DNA of 64,000 nucleotides from the NCBI GenBank assembly GCA_039654915.1, contig CM077594.1, positions 111,800,893 to 111,864,892 on the forward strand. Direction: 5' to 3'. The translations under genes and the position numbers were made by a program. Shown piece by piece: positions 15,001-27,000 of the stretch. The DNA comes from Aquilaria yunnanensis. Lineage: Eukaryota > Streptophyta > Magnoliopsida > Malvales > Thymelaeaceae. The notes beneath the pieces are model-generated. The model worked only from the letters and a program-made list of their open reading frames with translations, was not told the DNA's origin and made no database searches. How positions within the stretch are numbered: the first letter of the stretch is position 1; the number at the start of each line of letters is the position of its first letter.

Positions 15001-18000
15001 ATAATCAAGCAGCCAACCAAGTTGCATTGAATCCCGTCTTCCATGAGAGAAATAAAATATTGAAGTTGGCTGCCATTTTTGTTTGTGAGAAGCTTCAAGA
15101 AGACTTGATCAAGACCCCGTATGTCAAATCAAAAGATCAACTTACTGGCTTGTTCACTAAAGCTTTAGGCGGGTTTTAGGTAAGGGCTATATGTGACAAG
15201 CTTGTACCTTATGATATGTATGCTCAAACTTGAGGGGGAGTGTTGTAGAATGTTATTTATAGTTTAGGAAACATAATAATCTCTCTTTATTCTTAGGGAT
15301 TTACTTTCTTTATTCCTAGGGGTTTTCTTTCCTTATATTGCCCTCCTATCTATTATATAAAGATTGTGTGAGGGTCTTGTATTGGTAAAGCCTTTTATTT
15401 CTTCCTCTGATTTTGTTTAACAAAATAATTCATTTGGTACAAGTTCGTAACTGGTGTTTGTGCTCTCTCTGCCTCTTGGCTTGCAGCCTTTCCCACCAGG
15501 CGGACGCACCTTCCCTTGACCAGCAACCAACCAGTGTAACCTTGTTTTCCTTCGGAATATCCATGTAGTTGAAGAATCCAAATATATATGTAGTTAAAGA
15601 ATTGATCAACCTCGTTTAACCAGTCAAGGACACCCTAAACACCTAGGTTTCTGTTGAATGGTTGAACATCCGCCTTAATCCAATACTCCCCTATATTCTA
15701 ACCATGACCAGCACCTTGCCTACGGTGACCCAGGTAGAAGTCCTTGTCATCATCAATCTTCATCCACGTAAACCTGCTATCTACGTCGATATGTAGGATG
15801 GGGGCCTGTCAATTGGCCGGCCGAGGGGTGAATTCTCCTGATCTCGCAACCTACCGCCATTCCGATTCCTATTGGCATCCAATCGTAGGGCACGGAACTG
15901 GGTAATGATCTCATCAAAAGCGCTCTTCTATACGCTGCATTGGATGATCTAGTTGCTGCTCAATTCGCTGCTCCAAAGCTTCTAACGCCACTCCATTATC
16001 AGGTGATGTCCCTGCCCCATGATCACCGTCGATAGAACTGCTGCCTCCTAGCACTGTCAGGTCAGCCATCGAAGAGTAGGCAATCCAACTTGCTTTGATA
16101 CCACTAGATGCAGTGAGTTAGTGTAAGGAACAAGGGTCGAACTCGTCGAGCCCAGGATAGAGAAAATTTGGAATTTTCCCTGGAAGAGGGTAACAGATTC
16201 TTTACTCAAGTCTGCTGTAAAACATGACGCTAAAGGTCTATTTATACAGTTGCATAAAGCCCTAAACCTAAAAGTAATAGAAAACCCCAAAGACTATGAA
16301 TCCTAAGATAACTAGGAAACTTGAAAAGTAGGAAATAAATCACTAAAAAACAAATAAAGCACACTAGAATGATAGTGTATTTCTTTCCCTTCTTCTTAGC
16401 CTTCTTTCAATCCTCCTGTTCTTGGAATTCATCAATCATATGCTCCACATCAACAGTATATGACAATGATAAGTTTGTAACTTGATCTCGTTATTCCCTA
16501 AAAAGAGAAGGACATTCAATTCCAGCATACCAACATGCGCATTTTTGTGAATTTATTCGGTATGAACTTTGTGGCTGCGACGTGGGATTAAGTTCTTTTA
16601 GAAAGATAACTGCTGTGCTGTGAGAAAACAAGTTAAAGGTTATTCATTCTAATGTTTCTCACTTGTATGGTATGCTTCTACCTGCTTGAATTCGTGGATC
16701 TTGAGTAAGCTCTTCTAGTGACGTATTTGAGATGATTGGTTTTTCTTTCCCTTTAATTTTGTAAATAGATATGGTGGATATTCAAAAAAGTTGAAAGAAA
16801 AGCTTAAACAAAAACGAATTTGGAGTATCTAGAAATGGACGGATATGGAGGATGCCAGAGCCCCAGAGAACGTTGATCCTGATCTGATCAAGGAGTTTGA
16901 GGAGGGAGATGGGAAGGGAACGGCTGGTGGAAACAATGATTTGAAGGACATGTAAATATGGATGAATCCAATGCATGAGAAATTTTCCCAAAAAAGAAAA
17001 AAAACGAATTGGAGCTAGTATGTGGAAGTTCTTGACCCAATGTTCAATTAGGTAGAACATTCTAGTTAGTTTTTTTGATCTGATATCTGAGGTTCATAGA
17101 TGGTTTTGTACAAATTGTTCAAAGTTGTATTCTGTAATTTTACAACCGCAGTTTATACAGAAATATTTCCTTGTTTGGAACTCATGGACTTGAATTGGAA
17201 TCAGCTTTCTGTAATGCATTCAGGCATTAAACATTGATCACCTGAAATTCAGGTAGTAAGAGCATTAAAATTCCTTCAATCTGGAAGAGATTCTTATGCA
17301 AGTAAGTGGGAAGCAGTTTCCATACCTCGTGGTACACTTCAGGTAGGTTTTTTTCTTTTCTTCCACCAACCCCCACTGCCCCCCCACCCCCAACCCCGGG
17401 GCACCCTTGTTCTCCTAGAGATAATAACATCTCGTGCCATCATTTTTGCGTTATTTTTGCAAAAACTTTTAGATTTATTTTTTTACTGGAAACAACAACT
17501 TTTTCATAGCTCTGATGTCTGAAATCCATTATTATGGTAATTGTTTCCTCTTTTGTACAGACAATTTTCCTCCATAAAGGGTTTGATGAGATACGGCGAC
17601 TGGGTCTCCAAAGTGAAACTGAGCAGGTTCCTAGTTATTCTTTCAGTGTGATTTGCTCTGTATAGATTTTTAATTGTAATTTGATTCTTTGTTATTATTT
17701 AAACTTTTGGTAATAAACAAGTGCTTTACTAAAAAAATATCATGGGGGCATCAACCAATTACAATGATATTTATGGAAAAGGAAACCTAAATCTCTATAC
17801 TAGCTGTGCCATTATGAAAAGTTCGCATCTTATATTGGAATCTAGGAGCTTCTAACAAATAACTCCCTCAATCCCGAAGCTTTCTTATTATACTCATAGG
17901 TAATTGTACATTTCTTTACTTTAATAGATTGCCCGTACGTCAGTCCAAGGGGAAACTGGAATGCTTGTTGTTGATACTGTGGTCAGTGAACTTCATCCTA

Positions 18001-21000
18001 TATTATTCTCCTTAAGTCATAAAATCTTGCTGAATTTCAGTGACCTATCAATCTTAACATACATTTAGGTGCCCGGGGGTCCATCTTATAACCAATTGGA
18101 GCCTGGGGATGTGCTTGTTCAAATAAATGGAGAGGTAACTTCATGTGAGAAACTGCTTATAAATTTTATGAAGGAAACTATATGCTCAGTCCGAGAGATA
18201 CTCTTCTGATGAATATGTGGAAGCTTTTCTTTATCAGCTGCGTGAATCCTGTTCTCCATTCGCTAGGTTGGAGGCAAGTACCTCCTTAACCTGTAAAACA
18301 GTAAAAGGCAAGATCTTTCTTCACTTATAAGCGAATGTGTGTTCATAGAAATGATTAGTTTTGCATCGGTTTTCTATTTATCACCAATCCTCCGTACCTA
18401 TCCTGATTTGGGATTGTCTAAACTGCATGTAGAGCTGGAATTAATACTTGAAAGTGCATTTTTATATTCATTTTTTTAAGTAGGAAAAAGCATCCAAGGA
18501 ATAATACCCTTTTGGCTTAATGTGTGATTTGTTGCACTTAAGTTTTGTTGAACAAACAAGTTAGGTTTTCTTAGCCAAGAAAATCTTTGTAATTGTTGTT
18601 CCTTGTTTAGGTTATGCAATTAACATTTGTAAGTATTGGTCTGCATTTTCCAGTAAGATTTATCATTGCCTTTGTTGAGTGTAATAGTTTCTTCAATAGT
18701 TAAATGGCCTCCGTTTGTTTGATAGCTATTTGTTTCATGGACATTTTGTGAGTTGCCAAATGAATAATGTAAGTGTCAAATTAACACATGGTTAAGTCAA
18801 GGGGTTAGTAATGCGGGGAAAGATATGGATGCATTTTTTTAGGGCTGATAGGCCAGGAATGCTGCATCTACACCAATATATATTAGAACTCCCCTTATTG
18901 CAGGAGTATGTCTTGGATCTGTTGAATATTTTTATATGTAGTGATTACTTGCTCAACTTGTATAACGTTTGAAACCTTATTCTTTAAGAAGCCGAAAACA
19001 CACTTAAATTTTTTTTTTTAAATAAAAAGCAAGCACTTTTTGTTAATTTTTCTTTGTTAGGCTGCGTATAGAATAAAACTCATAAAAAAATCAATTACTT
19101 TGTACAAAGATATTAGTCAAGTGATTAATTGGCAGATAGAGTATTAGCTTTCAAATGGCATAGACAAAGATAAGAAAAATTGAAAATGAGCAGTTTTTAA
19201 AAAATTTTAAAAGAACAAAGCCAATATGCCTCTCAATTTATTGCTAATTGGTTTTGTCTTGGATATGCTCTAACATGTTATCAAAGCCCAAGGTTTGTCA
19301 CTACCCCTTTTGGCAAGTTGTAAGCCCCAACGTCATTGTGATAGTCCACATGACAGACTCGTTTTCAGTTGTCTCATCAGCCTGCACGTGAGGCAGTGTG
19401 TTAGTGGTAGAACAACACATAGTTAAGTCAAGGGATCATTTAGGGCCTTAAATTTGCGGTGAGGCCTCTCCGCTTGTTGCCAATTGGTTTTGGTTCTAAT
19501 GCTTTAACAGGCAAAATTGATGATTTTCTTTAATATGTCAATGGCAACCTATTGCAGGTAGTTACTCAGTTTCTGAAATTGGAAACCTTACTTGATGACA
19601 ATGTTGAGCAGAGAGTTGAACTACAGATTGAAAGAGGTGATGTGCCATTGAGTGTGCACCTACTGGTGAGACTTATGCCTTTCTTGTTTTCCTCGGAAAC
19701 AGTTTGTATTATCTTGCCTGTGCTGATCATGCAGTTTTCAGGTCTTCAATATTTGGTTTAGTCCAAGTTACAGTTATTTCTTTTTCTGGATATGAAAAGT
19801 GTTTGTTTATATAAATAATAAGGGCGGCAACCCCCCTTCTTGTTTTGTCGTGCAGTTTTTTTGCTAGTTTGGAGGCAGAGGAATGTCAGAGCTTTTAATA
19901 ATAAAGAAAAGAATTGCTTCTCTTTCTTCAAACAAAGATGGTTGGGTTCCCTAGGTTTTGGCTGATGAAAATTCCATATTGCAAAGATGATTGAGTTTTA
20001 GACTCCATTGAATTCTTCTTATGTTCATAATTTTTAAAATGGGCTGGCACCTCCTTTGGTGCTTCATTTCCGTACTGATGTGTACTGGCCTTGTTGGAAG
20101 AAAGGAGCACCAAAGCATGCCAACCCTAACAACAATTAGGAGCAGAAGAAAAAGTCTGTTAAATATGCATCTTTACAACGAGTTTTATTGTTGCCAAAAA
20201 TCTATGAAAACTGAGCCATTTTGTCTTTGAAGGGATAGAGGTCCCTCTTTACCATCAAAAGCTTTTGAATTCAAGTAACTGTTACTCAATGTTGGCAGTG
20301 ATTATTTTTCTTTTTATTTGACAAAGTAAATAGTTTATTGACCATCTAACAGTTGATATTTATTTGTATGTCTCCATTCTTTGGAGTAGATTTATGGATT
20401 CACACTGTTGAGAGTGATGCAGGAATTCATTCTCCTTGTTTTTGCTCAATGCATTCATGTCATCACTATCTGATTCTTTTTTTTTTTCCTCAAACACTTA
20501 AGGTTCAGGATTTACACTCAATCACTCCTAACTTCTTCTTAGAAGTGAGCGGTGCAATAATTCATCCACTCTCCTACCAGCAGGTTCATCCTGTTTCCTG
20601 TTCTATATTCGCCTGTTGGACCATTTCCTCCCCCTGCTCAATTTTCTTTCTTTTTATCTTGGACTATCCAGTAGCCATTCATTTTATTGCAGTCTGTAGC
20701 ATTATTCACTAAAAAGTCTTGTATCCATTTATGCTTCACTCTTGAAACAGGCTAGAAATTTTCGATTCCCTTGCGGTCTTGTATATGTCTCAGAACCTGG
20801 GTAAGCTATTTTTGTCTAGTTTTGTGGATACATCTGAATTGACTATTCATTTATATTTCTTTGTTGTTATCTTCCTATGAGGATGCCATAATTTTGCTAG
20901 CCTGAAGATACTTCCTAGTTAAAGAAATGTCAGATTATACAGAACAGGGATTGGTAGAGAATAAATGAGATCTTTTAGAATTGTGAATTCTGCCACAAAT

Positions 21001-24000
21001 ATAAGGTCTCCTTTGAATTAGAAGACATGGGTTTGAGTTGTGGAAGCAGTTCTCCCATGAAGGCTAGGGTTAGATTGGGTCCAATAGATGAACCTTTACA
21101 TTTCGAAATGGGAACCTCCTGTAATGAGGATGCCGTTGAACCAGATTTACTAGAGCCCTGTATAAAAATTTAGTGTCTTTTCATACTAGGTATTTCTCAT
21201 ATGTTTCTTATGCTTTTTTTCCTTTTTCTTTTTGATCCACTGGAATAGGTTTCTTATACTTGAAATGGAGTCAAGGGAGCATCTGTTAGAAATAGTAGAA
21301 AGGTTCAGTTTTGGATATAGCCTAGCTGCAGCATATAAATTCAGAAATAATTATGGCTTAGTTAATAACTGAAGAACGGGCAAAAAGCAATTGCTTTGAA
21401 TTGCTGTTGGTTGGTTTTGCTTTACTCTAGAACATTTAAACACCCTATGCATGTAATTGTTTAGAATCACACCATTTGCATGTTCGTAAGACTGAAAATG
21501 CTCAAATTTCTACAACATTTCTTCCCTTTAAGGATAATTTTAGTAGAGTGAACACGTGTTTATTTATTTATTTATTTTCAATGGGCTTCAATCTTCATCA
21601 GTTTTCATCAGCTATGGATCTTGATAGAGGTGTCAGTGGATCTACACTTTTATGGGGTTATTACCTGCATAGACCCTAACCTTTTAATATTTCCTGTTCT
21701 AATCCCAACCTTCATTTTGTTTGTAGCGTATCTCTAACGTGGTTAAAACATTTCATTTTGGACCTTTTTTCGACGGAAGTCATTATCTTGCATCGAAAAC
21801 GCCATGTTAGCATATAATTGTAGGGATAAATGCTAGTTTTAACCCTTGAAAATTTTTTCCTTTGCCAGAAATACCTTGAAACTTTGAAATCTAATGATCA
21901 GATTGAAGAAATCAGAGTAATTTTCTTCTGTATATTTCTTCTCTAAAATACGTATGTACAACCCTAATATATATAGAACTAATGACTAACAAAGAATAGG
22001 AAAATTACAGAGGAAGGAAAGCTAAATGGAAAGGAAAGCTAATTACACCTTAGATATTAAAGGAAATAAAATATCCCCTTTAATTCTAGTTTCCCAATCT
22101 TGTTCAGTCACATTCTACAGCTAGAATACTTTCCAAATCTGAGAGATTTGGTCCTCGAATTCCAACACTCCCCCTCAAGCTGGACAGAAAATATCTTTCA
22201 TGGCCAGCTTGCCAATTAAGTTTTCAAATTGCTTTGTTGGTAATCCTTTAGTTAGAATGTCTGCAACCTGTTCTGTAGTTGGGATGTAAGGCATACAAAC
22301 AAGTCCTTTATCCAGTTTCTCCTTTATGAAGTGCTTGTCAATCTCCACATGTTTAGTTCGATCATGAAGTACTGGATTGTGAGCGATTAGAATGGCTGAC
22401 TTGTTATCACAGTAGACCTTCATAGGTAGTTGAATCTCCATTTTTAATTCCTCAAGAAGCTTTTTTATCCACAAGATTTCACAAATGCCAAGAGCTACCG
22501 CTCTAAATTCAGCCTCGGCACTGCTCCGTGCCACCACACTTTGTTTTTTGCTACGCCAGGTGACTAGATTTCCTCCAACAAAGGTGCAGTAGCCTGAAGT
22601 TGACCTTCTATCTGTAACACTTCCAGCCCAATCAGCATCTGTATACACTTCCACTTGAAAATTGTCATTTTTCCTGAATAGTAGTCCTCTTCCTGGAGTA
22701 CCCTTTAGGTACCTCAGTATTCTATTGACTGCATCAAAATGTTCTGCTCCTGGTGAGTACATAAGCTGACTTACTACACTCACTGCAAAGGCAATATCTG
22801 GACGGGTATGAGACAAGTATATTAGCTTTCCCACTAGACATTGATACTGTTCTTTGTCCACATGTTCTCCTGAACTTTTCGGTTGAAGTTTTAGGTTGGA
22901 TTCCATGGGTGTTTCTGCAGGTTTACACCCAAGCAACCCTGTTTCCTCTAGTAAATCCAGTACATACTTGCGCTGAGAGACAACTAATCCTTCTTTCGAT
23001 CGAGCAAACTCCATGCCAAGAAAGTACTTTAGGATCCCAAGGTCTTTTACCTCAAAGTCTTTAGCCAGTAGCTTCTTTATTCTTGTAAGCTCTGTATGAT
23101 CATTACCTGTCAACACTATATCATCAACATATACAATTAGCACTGCTACCTTGCCCTCCTTTGAGTGTTTGTAGAACATGCTATCATCCGCCTGACTTTG
23201 GGTGTAACCGTGTCCTTTTACTGCCTTACCAAACCGTTCAAACCAAGCCCGTGGCGATTGTTTCAGCCCATATAGAGACTTCTTTAACTTGCACACTTTT
23301 CCAACTCCATATTTTTCTTCAAATCCAGGAGGTAACTCCATGAATACTTCCTCTTCTAGCTCTCCATTAAGGAAAGCATTTTTAATATCCAACTGGTATA
23401 AAGGCCAGTTATGATGAACAGCTAGGGACAGCAGGATTCGGACTGAGTTCATCTTGGGTGAAACCCTTTGCCACAAGCCTTGCTTTGTACCGCTCTATAC
23501 TGCCATCAGATTTACACTTGACAGTAAAAACCCATTTGCATCCAACTATCTTCTTTTCTTGTGGTAGGTCCACAACTTCCCATGAAACTGCTAATTTCCA
23601 ATCCGGGTTTTCTAGTGCTTCCTGAATGTTTCTTGGAACAAACACATGAGAAATATTGGCAGCAAATGCTCTATGGTTCTTAGAAAGTCTATGATAGGAT
23701 AAGTATTTGGCAATCGGGTGTTGAGTACAGGAGCGGACTCCTTTCCTAAGTGCTATAGGTAGATCTAAATCAGAATAAATAGATGGACTTGAGGTTTGAG
23801 AAGGAGAGATACTTGGGTCATTTAAGTGACCAGGCCTCGGAGCCAATGATTGAGTTTGGATGATCAGCTGATCTTTATTATTGTGATGAAATCTTCGCCT
23901 AGTATAAACACGGAGCTCAGGATTATTTGGCAGTATTTCTTTTCCTGTTTGTATCTCATTAGAAAGAGGTTCACTAGGAAGAGTTGGCCCTGTATTTTCT

Positions 24001-27000
24001 GCTGAAATATAATCAGGAAACAGATATATTCTAGGTGTAGGTGTAGTGGTATTTAAATCCCAAAACTGATCTTCATATCCTCTCTCCCCCTGAAGATGAG
24101 TTTTTTCAAAAAAAGGTTGTTTTTCCAGAAATATCACATCCATACTGATGTGTGTTTTTTTAGTCACTGGATTCCAGCATTTGTAACCTCGTTTATTAGG
24201 TGCATAACCCAAAAAAATGCTTTTTTCTGCTCTAGGATCTAACTTGGAGTGAAGATGTGAAGGAAGGTGAACAAAGACAGTACATCCAAATATTTTTAAA
24301 TCAAGTTTTGAAGTCAAACGACTTGCTGGAAACAGATTTTGAAAACACTGCAAGGGAGTTTGATATTTCAAAACACGACTAGGCATTCGATTTATCAAGT
24401 AACATGCAGTCAAGATTGCATCACCCCACAAATACTTAGGGACATTCATAGAAAAGAGCAAAGCTCTACCTATTTCAAGTAAATGACGATTTTTTCTTTC
24501 AACAATACCATTTTGGTGGGGAGTGTCACGACATGTAGATTGGTGTAAAATACCTTTAGAGCGTAAAAAATTCCCTAGACACTCATTGAAATATTCGGTA
24601 CCATTATCAGTTCGAAGGATACTTATTTTAGTTTGAAATTGATTTTCAATCATTTTGTAGAAATCTTTAAATAGGTTTTCTACCTCAGATTTAGTATTCA
24701 TTAGATAAACCCAGCATAGACGAGTATGGTCATCTATAAAGGTTACAAACCATTTTTTTCCGGATAGGGTAGTAATTTTTTAAGGCCCCCAAACATCACT
24801 ATGAATTAAGTAAAAAGGGTGAGACACTTGGTACTCAAGAGGTTTGTAAGAGATACGATGACTCTTAGATAAATAGCAATGTTCACAATAAAGGGATTTG
24901 CAATCCACATTTTGAAACAAACTAGGAAATAGATGCCTCAAATAAGGAAAACTAGGGTGCCCTAATCTTTGATGCCAGAGCATAATTGTCTCAAACTGAA
25001 AAAGAACTAATACTACCACTCAGACCTTGAGCTTGTTTATTCTCTAGAAGATTATCACCAAGATAATAAAGTCCATTGATCATTTTAGCACTGCCAATCA
25101 TCTTCCCTGAACTCTGGTCCTGAAATTCACAGTGAGAATTAAAGAAAATAATACGGCAGTTAGAATCTTTGGACAGTTTGCTTACCGATAAAAGGTTACA
25201 AGATAGTTTAGGGACATGAAGGACAGATTTTAACTCAATATTATCTGAAATTTTTACAGTTCCTTTCCCTGCAATAGGTGAAAGGCTACCATCTGCAATA
25301 CGAACTTTGTTATGGCCAGGACAAGGAAAATAAGAATTAAAAAAGGTAGAGTTATTTGTCATATGGTCAGAAGCACCTGAATCAATGATCCAAGGTGCAA
25401 GTATTAAAGAGCCAGATAGAGCACTTGAATTTCTACCTGTTTGAGCCAAGGCAACATTGGAAGAACTAGACTGTGGATCGGGTTTTAGCAGTTTCAGAAG
25501 CTGGTCGATCTGCTCTTTATTGAAAAACTGATTTAGACTGGTTGCTTCATGTGCTGAGGGTGTTGAATGGCTGCTTCTGTTCCCACTAGGCTTACTGCTC
25601 TTCCAATCAGCAGGTTTTCCATGGAGTTTCCAGCAGGTTTCACGGGTATGTCTAGGTTTGTTGCAGTAGTCACACTAGACACGAGGTCGTGCATTTGAAT
25701 GCTGCTGATTTGCACCAGCAGCAAGGGCAGAAGTTTCTATAAGACCACCAGAATTCTTCTTGCCCAGCATAACATTCCGGCGGCTTTCCTCACGCCTTAC
25801 TTCAGAAAATACTTCTATTGGTGGTAATGGACGCCTGCCAAGGATATGTCCTCGCACATCATCAAAATCATCTTTAAGACCAGCAAGGAACTTGAAAATC
25901 CGATCACTGTCCACAGTTTGCTGATGATGATTAAAGTCATCAGCGTTCTTCCACTCATAGTCATTAAAGAGGTCAAGATCCTGCCACATCCTTTTCAGCG
26001 AGTTGAAGTATCTTGTCACATCATCATCTCCTTGGTGAATGCCTCCAAGCTTCAATTGTAGTTCGAATATTTGGGACTGATTTCCCAAATCTGAGTACAT
26101 CTGGGTTACATTATCCCAGAGTTCCTTGGCTGTGGAATAACACATATAGTTTGCACTAATGTCTTCATCCATAGAGTTCACCAACCATGCCATGATCATG
26201 GAATTTTCTGCATCCCAGGTGGCATATGAAGGATCTGTTGGTGCTGGAGCTTTGGTATCTCCAGTTAGATACCCGATCTTGCCTCTTCCACGGATATACA
26301 TCCGTATTGATTGAGACCAACGTAAGAAGTTCCCTCCATTCAGTCGAATAGTGGTGATTTGGACTGAATGAGCTTCAGTATGTGTTATTTTGGTTTCGGT
26401 GGTCTTAGAAGATGCAGTAGGAGTAACAGGGGTGGATTCAGATACTTCAGACATTTTTTTGGCTAGAGGAGAAAATTGGACAGCAGCTAGGGTTTCGAAA
26501 AAAAAAAGGCTAGAGAGAACCCAGCTCTGATACCATGAAGAAATCAGAGTAATTTTCTTCTGTATATTTCTTCTCTAAAATACGTATGTACAACCCTAAT
26601 ATATATAGAACTAATGACTAACAAAGAATAGGAAAATTACAGAGGAAGGAAAGCTAAATGGAAAGGAAAGCTAATTACACCTTAGATATTAAAGGAAATA
26701 AAATATCCCCTTTAATTCTAGTTTCCCAATCTTGTTCAGTCACATTCTACAGCTAGAATACTTTCCAAATCTGAGAGATTTGGTCCTCGAATTCCAACAC
26801 AGATCACCATTTTGATAAAAAACGATAAGGGCTTATTCATTTGGTTCTTCTTACCACTCGATAGCTTCTTCCTCGGCTTTCTCTTCCTCTCCTTTTCTTC
26901 TAAATACCCATCTCTTTCTTAGTCGAATTCTAATTCAATGCCATGATCGTTTTTTCCTCCAAGCAAGCCTCATCCGCCAGAATCCGATTCAGATTGGAGG

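Larger units (their letters stand above)
7073..16452 (-). mobile_element. Ty3/gypsy LTR retrotransposon, split by a nested copia element
   Basis: Two LTRs (7073-7417 and 16106-16452) are flanked by a perfect 5-bp duplication, ACAGT (7068-7072 and 16453-16457). Next to the right LTR, the complement reads TGGTATCAAAGC, an initiator-tRNA-Met primer site. Next to the left LTR, the complement of 7418-7432 is purine-rich, the polypurine tract. The element therefore reads on the minus strand. Without the copia insertion (11224-15422) it is about 5.2 kb. Gag, protease, reverse transcriptase, RNase H and integrase are recognisable but full of stops and frame changes. The two LTRs differ at about 30 of 347 positions by eye, so it is an old insertion. 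Confidence 0.92.
6138..17252 (+). other. DEG7 intron 5 (11.1 kb)
   Basis: This intron lies between the exon ending FLPLER and the exon starting VVRALKF. It contains a Mutator-type MITE at about 6399-6950, a gypsy element at 7073-16452 with a copia element nested in it, and an unrecognised coding-like fragment at about 16489-16960. The remaining pieces are AT-rich and unremarkable. Confidence 0.85.
21904..26799 (-). mobile_element. Ty1/copia retrotransposon, family B, very young insertion
   Basis: The two LTRs (21904-22167 and 26536-26799, 264 bp each) are identical in a base-by-base reading. A perfect 5-bp duplication, CAGAT, flanks it (21899-21903 and 26800-26804). The complement next to the right LTR reads TGGTATCAGAGC, a perfect initiator-Met primer site. 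The polypurine tract (complement of CTCCCCCTCAAGC) is next to the left LTR. Total length is 4896 bp. The polyprotein frame is nearly full length but has four lesions, so the copy is not autonomous. Confidence 0.95.

Noticed and set aside
11219..15427. A 5-bp target duplication for copia A1
   Set aside because: ATATC and AAATA agree at only 3 of 5 positions, which is not convincing.
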